Below are positions 34,716 through 42,961 of a stretch of DNA of 64,000 nt, piece by piece. Where the stretch lies: the NCBI RefSeq assembly GCF_902833905.1, contig NZ_CADFGP010000008.1, positions 63,608 through 127,607 of the forward strand. Direction: 5' to 3'. A program made the translations under genes and the position numbers. How positions within the stretch are numbered: the stretch's first letter is position 1; every line of letters starts with the position of its first letter. The stretch comes from Paraburkholderia tuberum STM678. Lineage in GTDB: Bacteria > Pseudomonadota > Gammaproteobacteria > Burkholderiales > Burkholderiaceae. Under the pieces are notes generated by a model. It did not search any database, was not told the DNA's origin, and was given only the letters and a program-made list of their open reading frames with translations.

Positions 34716-35858
34716 TCAGGCCAGCGTTCCCGCTTCTTTCAACTCGCCAATGCGGCCCCGTTCGAGCCATGCCGCCAGCGCGGCGTCGATCGTGGTCGCG
34801 TCGGGCGCCTCGGGCGCCGTCGGCTTCGCGGGCACCGTGGCGGAGAAGCGCGGCGCCGGCGCGGGCTGCACGATGCCGTCCACTTCGATGAACGTGCCGC
34901 GCGCCTTCAGATGCGCATGCTCGGGTGCCTCGGTCCACGACAGAACCGGTGCGAAGCACGCGTCCGTGTGTTCGAGCAAGGTGGTCCATTGCTCGCGTGT
35001 GCGTCGCTTGAATTGCAGCGCGAACAGTGCGCGCGCGGCGGGCCAGTTGCTTGCGTCGAGCTGCGTACCCAGCGTTCGCGGATCGATGTCGAGCAGGCGG
35101 AGGAGTTCGAGATAGAACTTGTCCTCGATGGGGCCGACCGTAATCCACTTGCCGTCCGCGCATTCATAAACGTCGTAGAAGTGCGATCCCGAATCCGTGA
35201 TATTCGTCCCGCGCCCGTCGCGCCAGATGCCGGCAGCCTGCATGCCGAAGAACGTGGTAGCAAGGTTGGCCGTACCGTCGACGATCGCGGCATCCACGAT
35301 CTGTCCGGCGCCGCCGTTGCGCGCATGCAGGATCGCCGACAGGAGCCCCATTGCAAGGTACAGCGAACCGCCCGCATAGTCGCCGATCAGATTCAGCGGT
35401 ATCGACGGCGGCTGATCACGGCGGCCAATTGCGTTGAGGACGCCGGTGATCGCGATGTAGTTCAGGTCATGCCCGGCGTACTGCGCGAGCGGACCTTGCT
35501 GGCCCCATCCCGTGATGCGCCCGTAAGCGAGCTTCGGATTGCGTTCGAGGCAGGCCTGCGGACCCAGCCCGAGTCGCTCGGTCACGCCGGGTCGGAAACC
35601 TTCTATCAGGGCATCGGCGCGCTCCACCAGCGTGAGCACGAATTCGACGGCCTGCGGGTCTTTCAGGTCGAGCGCAATCGTCTTCCGGTTGCGCAGCAAC
35701 AGGTTGTAGCGCAGCGGACGCTCGATACCGAGCTTGACCGGCTGGCGACGTTCGATGCGCAACACCGTCGCACCCAGATCGGCGAGCAGCATCGCCGCCA
35801 TGGGCCCCGGGCCGATGCCGGCCAGCTCGATGATGCGAACTCCTGCAAGCGGACCCAT
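34716..35858 (-). CDS. Alpha-methylacyl-CoA racemase-like, family III CoA-transferase fold
   Basis: A 380-residue protein with the residues that define AMACR catalysis: His130 in AGHDLNYIA, Asp160 in LIGDYAGG and Glu232 in DVYECADGKW, matching His126/Asp156/Glu241 of the mycobacterial racemase. It starts MGPLAGVRIIELAGIGPGP, as racemases do. It would interconvert (2R)- and (2S)-2-methylacyl-CoA so that acyl-CoA dehydrogenases can act. This implies an isoprenoid-type methyl branch in the substrate. It sits 3 bp after the DECR-like gene. A CoA-transferase role is possible but less likely given the catalytic triad. Confidence 0.88.
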   Translation of the reverse strand: MGPLAGVRIIELAGIGPGPMAAMLLADLGATVLRIERRQPVKLGIERPLRYNLLLRNRKTIALDLKDPQAVEFVLTLVERADALIEGFRPGVTERLGLGPQACLERNPKLAYGRITGWGQQGPLAQYAGHDLNYIAITGVLNAIGRRDQPPSIPLNLIGDYAGGSLYLAMGLLSAILHARNGGAGQIVDAAIVDGTANLATTFFGMQAAGIWRDGRGTNITDSGSHFYDVYECADGKWITVGPIEDKFYLELLRLLDIDPRTLGTQLDASNWPAARALFALQFKRRTREQWTTLLEHTDACFAPVLSWTEAPEHAHLKARGTFIEVDGIVQPAPAPRFSATVPAKPTAPEAPDATTIDAALAAWLERGRIGELKEAGTLA

Positions 35859-35861
35859 GGT

Positions 35862-36716
35862 TCAACCCTTGCGAGCGTGGGCGCGCATGGCGTCCCATTG
35901 CTCGTCGGTCCAGTCCTGCATCGCGCGGAAGGTCGGGCCGCCAACACCCTGCATCCAGCGGCCGCCGTCGATCACGATCATGTCGCCGGTGATGTAGCCG
36001 GAGCCATCGGACGCCAGATAAGCGTAGAGATTGGCAAGTTCCGCGTGATCGCCGAAGCGCCTCAGCGGCACCGAGCGCTCCTGCGGCTCGACCTGCGAGC
36101 CCGGCGGGTACAACTGCTCCCATGCGCCCGGCGTCGGGAACAGTCCGGGCGCCACCGCGTTCAGGCGAATGCCCTTCGGGCCCCACTCGACCGCAAGGCT
36201 GCGGGTCATGGCGAGAATACCCGCCTTCGCGGCCGCGGACGGCACGGTAAAGGCCGAGCCGGTCATCGTGGGCGTCGATACGGTACTGATCACGTTGCCC
36301 GGGTGACCCGCGTCGATCCAGCGCTTGCCCGCCGCGATCGTGCAATAGAAGCTGCCGTGCAGCACGATGTCGAGCACCGCATCCACCGCGCGCGCCGACA
36401 GGCTTTCCGTGCGCGCGATGAAGTTGGCCGCCGCGTTGTTCAGCAATACGTCGAGCGGACCATCCCGCCAGATCGTCTCCATCATCGACTCGACGGACTC
36501 GGCGCTGCGCACGTCCGCCTGCACCGTCGTGACACGCGCGCCAGGCACGACGCCGCGAAACTCGTCGGCCGTCGCGTCCAGCACTTCCTTGCGGCGACCG
36601 CAGATGACGAGATCGGCGCCCAGTTCGAGGTAGCGCAGGCCGATACTCTTACCAAGGCCGGTGCCTCCCCCGGTGATGAGGATTCGTTTGTTCTTCAGCA
36701 GGTCAGGCGTAAACAT
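35862..36716 (-). CDS. 2,4-dienoyl-CoA reductase-type SDR (DECR1-like)
   Basis: A 284-residue SDR starting MFTPDLLKNKRILITGGGTGLG, very like the DECR1 N-terminus. The usual catalytic Tyr-x3-Lys is Ser160-x3-Lys164 (VPSAAAKAGI), the signature of the dienoyl-CoA reductase branch rather than a damaged site. Asn94 (LLNNAAANF) and the C-terminal IDGGRWMQG fit the family. It would use NADPH to reduce 2,4-dienoyl-CoA to 3-enoyl-CoA, which the PaaG-like isomerases encoded alongside could shift. The gene is followed by the racemase after 3 bp. Confidence 0.85.
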   Translation of the reverse strand: MFTPDLLKNKRILITGGGTGLGKSIGLRYLELGADLVICGRRKEVLDATADEFRGVVPGARVTTVQADVRSAESVESMMETIWRDGPLDVLLNNAAANFIARTESLSARAVDAVLDIVLHGSFYCTIAAGKRWIDAGHPGNVISTVSTPTMTGSAFTVPSAAAKAGILAMTRSLAVEWGPKGIRLNAVAPGLFPTPGAWEQLYPPGSQVEPQERSVPLRRFGDHAELANLYAYLASDGSGYITGDMIVIDGGRWMQGVGGPTFRAMQDWTDEQWDAMRAHARKG

Positions 36717-36760
36717 ATGCGTTGAACTTCCAGTAGGGACAGCAACGGAGAATGGCGGCG

Positions 36761-37576
36761 TCAGGCACCCGTGAAAACCGGCTTGCGTTTTTCCATGAAG
36801 GCCGTCACCGCCTCCGCGTGGTCGCTCGTTTGACGGGTCAGCGGATTGAGGTCAGTTTCGAGGCGGCATGCGTCTTCGATCGAATTGCCCGCATTGACGA
36901 GGCTCGCCTTCAGGAGCGCCAGCGTCACTGGCGGATAGCTCGCGAAGCGCGCCGCGGCCTCGATCGCCGCATCGAGCGCGCCGCCGCTCGCGACCACCTC
37001 GCTGACCAGGCCGATGCGGCGCGCCGTGGCCGCGTCGATGACATCGCCTTTCAGCATCAACTCACGCGCCTTGCTGCCGCCGACCTTTTGCGGCAGCGTC
37101 CATAGAATTCCCGTGTCGGGAAGCAGTCCGACCTTGCCGAACGCACATGAGTACTTCGCGGTATCGGCACCGACCACGACATCGCATGCAGCCGCCAGCG
37201 ACAGCCCCGCTCCATAGCACGTGCCCTCCACCGCCGCGACGACCGGCTTCGTGCCCGTATAAATCAGCTTGAACAGACGCACGCCCACCGCGATGCGCTC
37301 ACGAAGCGCCAGCAACTGTAGAGTGGTCGCGTGCATTTCGGACAGGTCGCCGCCCGCGCAAAAATGGCCGCCCGCGCCTGTCAGCACAATGGCGCGCGTT
37401 TGCGGATCGTCGTGCATCAGCCGGTGCAAGACCTCGGTCAGCGCAACGCGCATCCTCATGGAGAACGCGTTGCGGCGCTCGGGATAGTTCATCGTGACAA
37501 TGGTCACGTCGCCTTGACGGCGCACCTGCAGGATCTCGTCGGCGCCCGCGGCTTTTTCCTTCTGCTCGATACTCAT
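36761..37576 (-). CDS. PaaG-like crotonase, third of a tandem triplet
   Basis: The ATG at 37576 (GGGGAG upstream) gives 271 residues; a GTG overlapping the previous stop is an alternative start. The oxyanion segment is GAGGHFCAGGDLSEM. The active-site strand reads AFGKVGLLPDTGILW, with Asp154 where PaaG-type isomerases have their acid and no Glu at the first hydratase position. It is about as similar to the two genes upstream as they are to each other. A delta3-delta2-enoyl-CoA isomerase or related reaction is more likely than simple hydration. Confidence 0.82.
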   Translation of the reverse strand: MSIEQKEKAAGADEILQVRRQGDVTIVTMNYPERRNAFSMRMRVALTEVLHRLMHDDPQTRAIVLTGAGGHFCAGGDLSEMHATTLQLLALRERIAVGVRLFKLIYTGTKPVVAAVEGTCYGAGLSLAAACDVVVGADTAKYSCAFGKVGLLPDTGILWTLPQKVGGSKARELMLKGDVIDAATARRIGLVSEVVASGGALDAAIEAAARFASYPPVTLALLKASLVNAGNSIEDACRLETDLNPLTRQTSDHAEAVTAFMEKRKPVFTGA

Positions 37577-37593
37577 CGCATTGCTCCCCGCGC

Positions 37594-38400
37594 TCACTCA
37601 CCCGTGAAGACCGGTTTGGTCTTTTCCATAAACGCCTTGCAGGCAGCCTGATGGTCTTTCGACTGACGCAGGATGGGCTGATAGTCGATCTCGGCTCGCA
37701 GCGCGCCTTCCATGGTCGCCGCGGCGTTGGTCAGCGCGTCCTTCAGCAGCGCCACGCCGAGCGGCGGCAAGTCGGCAAGACCGCGCGCAACTTCGATTGC
37801 CTTTGCGCGCGCAGTACCCGGCCCGACGACTTCGTTGGCAAGGTGAATCGTGCCGGCCTTGTCGCCGTCGATTTCAGTGGCGAGCGAGAGCATCTCCCTC
37901 GCGCGAGCCATGCCTATGCGCTTCGGAAGCGTCCACAGAATACCGGTGTCCGGAATCAGGCCGACGCGCAGAAACGCCGCGCAAAAGCGTGCACTCGATG
38001 CAGCCACGACATAGTCGGTCGCGACCGCGAGCGACAGCCCGGCGCCGAAGGCTACGCCTTCCACGGCCGCCACGACCGGCTTGGGTCCCGCCTGCATTTC
38101 ACGCACTACCACGCACGACTCCGCCAGAATCTCGCGGCTTTGCAGGATCGTGCGCTGCGTCATCTCGGAGATGTCGGCGCCGGCGCAAAAGTGCTCGCCC
38201 GCGCCCGTCAGGACGATTGCCCGCGAGTCCGGATCGTCCACCATCAGCCGATGCATCGTGTCGCGCAACAACTGACGCATCTGACGTCCCATCGCGTTGC
38301 GGCGTCGAGGATTGTTTAGCGTCACGATCGCGACCGGTCCCTCGCGGGTCACCTCGATCAGCGACGTCGTATCGTTTTCTGCCGTTTCTTTTTCGCTCAT
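37594..38400 (-). CDS. PaaG-like crotonase, second of a tandem triplet
   Basis: A 268-residue crotonase. The oxyanion motif GAGEHFCAGADISEM and the active-site strand AAFLRVGLIPDTGILW, with Asp151, define the PaaG-like subgroup; the glutamates of ordinary enoyl-CoA hydratases are absent. The gene starts 11 bp after the stop of its upstream paralogue. The conserved C-terminus KTKPVFTGE parallels KRKPVFTGA and KRKPVFVAD in the other two copies, supporting origin by tandem duplication. Confidence 0.83.
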   Translation of the reverse strand: MSEKETAENDTTSLIEVTREGPVAIVTLNNPRRRNAMGRQMRQLLRDTMHRLMVDDPDSRAIVLTGAGEHFCAGADISEMTQRTILQSREILAESCVVVREMQAGPKPVVAAVEGVAFGAGLSLAVATDYVVAASSARFCAAFLRVGLIPDTGILWTLPKRIGMARAREMLSLATEIDGDKAGTIHLANEVVGPGTARAKAIEVARGLADLPPLGVALLKDALTNAAATMEGALRAEIDYQPILRQSKDHQAACKAFMEKTKPVFTGE

Positions 38401-38411
38401 GTTGGCTTCCT

Positions 38412-39212
38412 TCAGTCGGCCACGAACACCGGCTTGCGCTTTTCCATGAAGGCGCTCACGGCCTCCTGGTGTTCGCGGCTGCGGCGCAGGATGGGCTGCA
38501 GGTTGACTTCCGCTTCGATGGCGTCGTCGAGCGTACGGATGCCCGTCGCGAGCGCGGCCTTCAGGTGCGCGGTGGCCACCGAGGGCAGTTCCGCGTACTG
38601 TTGCGCCACCTTCGAGGCCGCGTTCAGCGCCTCGCCGGGCTCGACGACCTGATTGGCAAAACCGGTCTCGCCCGCTTCGACGCCGTTGAACTCACGAGCA
38701 CTCAACATGAGCTCGCGTGCAAGGCCGCCGCCCACGCGCTGCGACAACGACCAATAGAGCCCCGTATCGGGCAGCAGCCCGACCTTGACGAACGCGCTCG
38801 CATAGCGCGCGGCCGATGACGTGACGACATAATCGCAAGCAGCGGCGAGCGACAGACCAGCGCCAAACGCAAACCCTTCGACGGCGGCGACGATCGCTTT
38901 CGGGCCTTCCACCATCAGTCTAAAAATATCGAGCGGCAGTTCATTGCGCTGTCGATATTCGAGCACCTTGCGCGTCTGCATCTCCGAGATGTCCCCACCC
39001 GCGCAAAACGTATTGCCCGCGCCGGTCAGTACGATCGCACGGCAGGCTTCCTCATGATGCATCAGGCGATAGAGCTGCGCGTACAACGTCTCGCGCATCT
39101 TTAGCGAAAACGCGTTTCGCCGTTGGGGATAGTTCAATGTGACGATCGCGATTGCACCGTCTTGCCGGACCTGTACGATCTCTGCTGCATCGCTGCTGGT
39201 CTCTTCGCTCAT
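38412..39212 (-). CDS. PaaG-like crotonase, first of a tandem triplet
   Basis: A 266-residue crotonase with AGGAG ahead of the ATG. Motifs: GAGNTFCAGGDISEM and SAFVKVGLLPDTGLYW with Asp149; Phe141 sits where a hydratase would have its first catalytic Glu. It is the first of three consecutive paralogues. Three copies may act on different ring or chain intermediates, or form hetero-oligomers as acyl-CoA dehydrogenase subunits do here. Neither can be decided from sequence. Confidence 0.83.
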   Translation of the reverse strand: MSEETSSDAAEIVQVRQDGAIAIVTLNYPQRRNAFSLKMRETLYAQLYRLMHHEEACRAIVLTGAGNTFCAGGDISEMQTRKVLEYRQRNELPLDIFRLMVEGPKAIVAAVEGFAFGAGLSLAAACDYVVTSSAARYASAFVKVGLLPDTGLYWSLSQRVGGGLARELMLSAREFNGVEAGETGFANQVVEPGEALNAASKVAQQYAELPSVATAHLKAALATGIRTLDDAIEAEVNLQPILRRSREHQEAVSAFMEKRKPVFVAD

Positions 39213-39305
39213 CTGTCCGTCTCCTGTCGATCGGGTTTAGCGCTTTAGCGCTTACTCCGATCCCATGCAAAGCTGTTGACAGTGACCCTGGCGGGCGGAG
39301 TGTCT

Positions 39306-40457
39306 TTACAGGGTTTCCTGCGTCCCGAGAATCACCGTGGCCTGGCTCGAGAGCACACCACCGTTACCGTGCGCGATTGCCAGCTTCGCACCGGGTATCT
39401 GGCGCTCACCAGCGCGGCCCGTCAATTGCCGCATCGATTCTTCCATCAGGAACAGCCCATACATGCCGGGGTGAACGCACGACAAACCGCCGCCGTTCGT
39501 ATTGACCGCGAGCCGGCCGCCCGGCGCGATGCCGCCGTCCGAAACGAAGCGGCCGCCTTCGCCTTTAGGGCAAAAGCCGAGGTCTTCGAGAAACAGAATG
39601 GTGTTGATCGTGAAGGCGTCGTACAGCATCGCGACATCGATATCATTCGCCTTCACGCCGGCCATTTGATACGCACGCCTGCCCGATTCCGCTGCGGCAG
39701 TCACCGTGAGATCCGGCATGCTCGCGATTTCGCGGTGCGAAGTGGCCGAAGCCGCGCCGAGCAGATACACCGGCTTGTCGGTGAGATCACGCGCTCGATC
39801 GGCGCGCACCATGACGATCGCTGCCGCGCCATCCGTCACGAGGCAGCAATCGCGCACGGAAAGCGGATCCGACACGAGGCGCGCGCCCATCACGTCGTCG
39901 ATCGACATGGGCGTGCGCATATACGCATCCGGATTCAGTTGCGCCCACTTGCGCGCGGCGACGGCCACCTCGGCCAGATGCTCACGCTTCGTGCCGTACT
40001 GATGCATATGACGCGCCGCCGCAAGCGCATACGACGACACCGGATTCATCGGCTTATACGGGCTCTCCCAGGGCGAAGGACGCGACGACTGCACGAGCTT
40101 GCCCGCCGCGCTGCGCTGATTGCTCCCATATGCAATCAAGGCAACATCGATCTGTCCCGTACACAACGCCATGGCCGCCGTGTGCGCGTAGATTTCGAAC
40201 GCCGATCCGCCGCTTCGGTTGTTGTCGGTGAACTTCGGGTTAATACCGAGGTATTCGGCAAACGTGAGACCCGACAGCATGTCGTCCGGCGTGCACACGA
40301 AAAGGCCGTCTACATCGCCAGGCGTAAGTCCCACCTGGGCGAGCGCGTCAACGGACGCACGCGCAGCAAGGTCCAGCGACGACAAGCCAGGTGCTTCCCC
40401 CATCCCATAGGTGGCGCCTGCCACCAGTGCGGTACGCCCGCGCAAGTTGAATTCCAT
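39306..40457 (-). CDS. Thiolase-superfamily protein lacking the nucleophilic Cys (Ltp2-like aldolase candidate)
   Basis: A 383-residue thiolase-fold protein. The site of the acylated Cys in true thiolases reads NNRSGGSAFEIY (79-90), with no Cys, while C-terminal motifs NGGGLSCVHPGMYG (321-334) and AHGNGGVLS remain. Tyr279 (LYDAFT) and Tyr333 (GMYG) are candidates for the two tyrosines proposed in the steroid side-chain aldolase Ltp2. The gene follows a DUF35 gene by 59 bp, the pairing used by Ltp2/ChsH2 for retro-aldol removal of a short acyl-CoA. I favour an aldolase; a non-catalytic SCP-x-type role is the alternative. Confidence 0.8.
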   Translation of the reverse strand: MEFNLRGRTALVAGATYGMGEAPGLSSLDLAARASVDALAQVGLTPGDVDGLFVCTPDDMLSGLTFAEYLGINPKFTDNNRSGGSAFEIYAHTAAMALCTGQIDVALIAYGSNQRSAAGKLVQSSRPSPWESPYKPMNPVSSYALAAARHMHQYGTKREHLAEVAVAARKWAQLNPDAYMRTPMSIDDVMGARLVSDPLSVRDCCLVTDGAAAIVMVRADRARDLTDKPVYLLGAASATSHREIASMPDLTVTAAAESGRRAYQMAGVKANDIDVAMLYDAFTINTILFLEDLGFCPKGEGGRFVSDGGIAPGGRLAVNTNGGGLSCVHPGMYGLFLMEESMRQLTGRAGERQIPGAKLAIAHGNGGVLSSQATVILGTQETL

Positions 40458-40516
40458 TCGATCTACCTTTCATCGGTGTGACCGGCTGTTGACGGCCGGC
40501 TGCGGGTTAGCGGGCG

Positions 40517-40882
40517 TCAGGCTGGTTCGAACACAAGCAATGCCGCATCCCCTCGGTACACGATCTTCGCCTGCACCGGCATGCCAATGCGCACGGCCTC
40601 CGGCTCGATGCCCTCCACACAACTCAGCATGCGCACACCTTCTTCCAGATCGATCACTGCGACGTTGTAGCTGGGCGTGGGCGATTTCTGGCGCACCACG
40701 GTAGTGGAATAAACCGTCCCCTTCCCGCAGGCTTCGACCCACTCCAGATCGCGCATCCCGGTAACCGGCTCAGCCACCCGCGGGTAGAAGACATAGCGGC
40801 CGCTGCCGCGGCTGCGCTGGATCATCAAGCGGCCCTCGGCCAGGAATTTCTGATAATCGACTTCAGGACAAAGAGAGTCCAT
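40517..40882 (-). CDS. DUF35 OB-fold CoA-associated protein without zinc-finger cysteines
   Basis: A 121-residue protein from the ATG at 40882, preceded by GGAGG; a TTG upstream would add five residues. The OB-fold half is intact: GKGTVYSTTVVRQ, YNVAVIDLEEGVRMLSCVEG and GMPVQAKIVYRGD. The N-terminal rubredoxin-like half has lost its CxxC pairs (SRGSGRYVFYPRV), so it should not bind zinc. In steroid degradation a DUF35 domain is required for Ltp2 aldolase assembly. It is the promoter-proximal gene of the 15-gene operon and is followed by the thiolase-like gene. Confidence 0.85.
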   Translation of the reverse strand: MDSLCPEVDYQKFLAEGRLMIQRSRGSGRYVFYPRVAEPVTGMRDLEWVEACGKGTVYSTTVVRQKSPTPSYNVAVIDLEEGVRMLSCVEGIEPEAVRIGMPVQAKIVYRGDAALLVFEPA

Positions 40883-41269
40883 TCCCCGCTCCTCCAAATT
40901 GTTTTGCCATGGGCTCGCGCCGAATCGAGCCGTTCTGTCGGGCCAAAATGGAACAAATAATCGAACGCTGTTCCAAATATTAAACGCACTGGGAGCGCGC
41001 TGTCAACGGCGGGAAAGCCCTGCCGTGCCCCGCCGCGCAAGGCTGAAACTACATCCCGACCAAATTCCCGACGCACCTCGGACAAACCCGCGGGAGCCGG
41101 TTTCAGCGCTTGACGATCACCCGGCCCTTCGTTTAATTTATCGAACATCGTTCATAAACGTGAAGACTTCGAATGTGATCAGGAAGTGGTCGGCAGGGGC
41201 GACGTATCCCCAGTCCGGAGACGAATCCGGGGGGCCGGCCCGAAAAAACCGTTAGCAAGAGAGCTCGAA
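40883..41269. promoter_or_regulatory. Divergent promoter region with two GAAC-N3-GTTC operators
   Basis: A 387-bp gap between two divergent operons. GAACGCTGTTC is at 40963-40973, facing the minus-strand 15-gene operon, and GAACATCGTTC at 41143-41153, facing the plus-strand BadH/BadI operon. In each case CGTTTA lies 7 bp upstream of the palindrome in the direction of transcription, and an AT-rich hexamer follows directly downstream, so each operator could sit between the -35 and -10 elements. No gene is seen. Confidence 0.7.
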
Positions 41270-42433
41270 GTGACATACGAACTAACAGACGACCAGCTTC
41301 AGATCCGCGACCTCATCCGTCGCGTCGCACGGGAGCGCGTGGCGCCGCGGGCCGACGAGATCGACCGTACGGCCGGGTATCCGCACGACATGTACGCACT
41401 GCTCAAGGAACTCGGCCTCTTCACGTTGCCGTTTCCTGAAGCGTATGGCGGCGCCGGCAGCGTGATGTCGGCCTGCATCGCCGTCGAGGAGTTCGGGCGG
41501 GTTTGCTACAACACGGGCTATCTGCTGGTCGTGCAATGGACGCCCTTCGGAGCGATTCTCGAAGGCGGCACCGAGGAGCAGAAGGCTCGCCTGCTGCCGG
41601 GTCTCGCCTCCGGTGAGTTGCGCGGTGCGCTGTCCATTACCGAGGCTCAAAGCGGCTCCGACGTTTCGGGCATTCGCACGACAGCGCGCCGCAAGAACGG
41701 CGGCTATGTGCTCAACGGCTCAAAGATCTGGTGCACGAATTCGCATATCGCCGACTTCATTCTCGTCGCCGCCAGGACGCTCGACGAGGAAGGACAGGCG
41801 CTGGGGATCAATCTTTTCATCGTCGATCGCAACACGCCGGGCCTGACGATCGGCAACGAAGAAGACAAGATGGGCGCGCGCGGCGTGGCGTCGTGCCCCC
41901 TTTACTTCGACGATGCCTTCATCCGCGCGGCAGACCGTCTCGGGCCGGAAGGCGGCCAGGGGTTCAAGGTGGCAATGGAGGCGCTCAACACGAGCCGTCC
42001 CATCGTGGCCGCGCGCGCGGTTGGCATCGCGCAGGGCGCGATCGATCACACCGTCAAATTCATTCAGGACCGCGTTGCATTCGGCCAGAGCATCAGCAAC
42101 TTTCAGGGTGTGCGCTGGATGATCGCTGACATGGTCACCCAGACCGAGGCCGCGCGCCAACTCGTCTATCGCACGGCGTCGCTCGTCGATGCGGGCGTTA
42201 GCGGCCGTGAACTCGCCCCAATGGCGGCGATGGCGAAGATGTTCGCGTCGGATGTCGCCATGAAGGTCGCGACCGATGCCGTGCAGCTATTCGGCGCCGC
42301 AGGCATCTCCAACGAGTACCCGATCAACCGTTATTTCCGCGACGCGAAGGTGGTGCAGATCATCGAAGGCACCAACCAGATCCAACGCAACATCGTTGCG
42401 GACAGCGTGCTAGGCCGCATCAAGAAGAACTGA
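41270..42433 (+). CDS. Acyl-CoA dehydrogenase, canonical homotetrameric type (cyclic acyl-CoA dehydrogenase candidate)
   Basis: I use the GTG at 41270 (reading M/VTYELTDDQLQIRDL), giving 387 residues; earlier in-frame codons run through the promoter. Motifs: ALSITEAQSGSDVSGI, FGQSISNFQGVRW and the catalytic segment QIIEGTNQIQRNIVA with the normal Glu. It is the only acyl-CoA dehydrogenase here with an intact EGT motif. As first gene of an operon with BadH- and BadI-like enzymes, it likely dehydrogenates a cyclohexanecarboxyl-CoA-type ring, the step of AliB/BadJ. Confidence 0.87.
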   Translation: MTYELTDDQLQIRDLIRRVARERVAPRADEIDRTAGYPHDMYALLKELGLFTLPFPEAYGGAGSVMSACIAVEEFGRVCYNTGYLLVVQWTPFGAILEGGTEEQKARLLPGLASGELRGALSITEAQSGSDVSGIRTTARRKNGGYVLNGSKIWCTNSHIADFILVAARTLDEEGQALGINLFIVDRNTPGLTIGNEEDKMGARGVASCPLYFDDAFIRAADRLGPEGGQGFKVAMEALNTSRPIVAARAVGIAQGAIDHTVKFIQDRVAFGQSISNFQGVRWMIADMVTQTEAARQLVYRTASLVDAGVSGRELAPMAAMAKMFASDVAMKVATDAVQLFGAAGISNEYPINRYFRDAKVVQIIEGTNQIQRNIVADSVLGRIKKN

Positions 42434-42482
42434 CAACGACAGCTCAGCTAACAGCCGAGCCGACAACGACAGAGGACAGGCA

Positions 42483-42959
42483 ATGGAAGAAATCGAAACG
42501 GTTGGTCTGGGAATTCACTGGGAGGACCTGCCCGTTGGACGCAAGTTCAAGACCGTGGGCCGCACGGTGACCGAAACGGATGTCGTGAATTTTGTTTCGG
42601 TGACCGGCATGCTGGAAGTTCTGTTCACCAACACCGAGTTTCTTCGCGAGCAGTCGGCCATCAAGGGGCGCGTCGCGCCGGGCGCGCTGGTCTTCACGCT
42701 GATGGAAGGGCTGCTCACGCAGGCCACCATGCAGGGCGTCGGCTTCGCGTTCCTCAACATGGAACTCGACATCAAAGGCCCGACCTATGTGGGCGACACG
42801 ATTCACGTGGAATGCGAGGTGATCGAATGCAGGCCTAGCAAGGGGCGCCCCGGACTTGGGCTGGTGCGCACCCGTAACCGCGTGATCAGGCAGGACGGCA
42901 CGGAAGTGATGGTGTACACGCCGCTCAGACTCGTTAAAGGCAAGGAATACAAGGCCTGA
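42483..42959 (+). CDS. MaoC-like (R)-specific enoyl-CoA hydratase
   Basis: A 158-residue single hot-dog protein starting MEEIETVGLGIHWEDLPVGRKFKT. It has the MaoC pattern VTETDVVNFVSVTGM, which corresponds to the D-x4-H region of hydratases but lacks the His, then GRVAPGALVFTLMEGLL. Its position between an acyl-CoA dehydrogenase and the CoA-transferase/BadH/BadI genes suggests hydration of the cyclic enoyl-CoA, the step done by crotonase BadK in Rhodopseudomonas. A thioesterase-like role is possible because the key His is not obvious. Confidence 0.8.
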   Translation: MEEIETVGLGIHWEDLPVGRKFKTVGRTVTETDVVNFVSVTGMLEVLFTNTEFLREQSAIKGRVAPGALVFTLMEGLLTQATMQGVGFAFLNMELDIKGPTYVGDTIHVECEVIECRPSKGRPGLGLVRTRNRVIRQDGTEVMVYTPLRLVKGKEYKA

Positions 42960-42961
42960 GC

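Noticed and set aside
34581..36725. A 714-codon plus-strand frame opposite the racemase and DECR-like genes.
   Set aside because: It spans several real minus-strand genes with catalytic residues in place and shows no domain of its own.
39239..39252. AGCGCT-TT-AGCGCT repeat between the thiolase-like gene and the first PaaG-like gene.
   Set aside because: The stem is only 6 bp with a 2-base loop and lies inside an operon; a terminator there is not supported.
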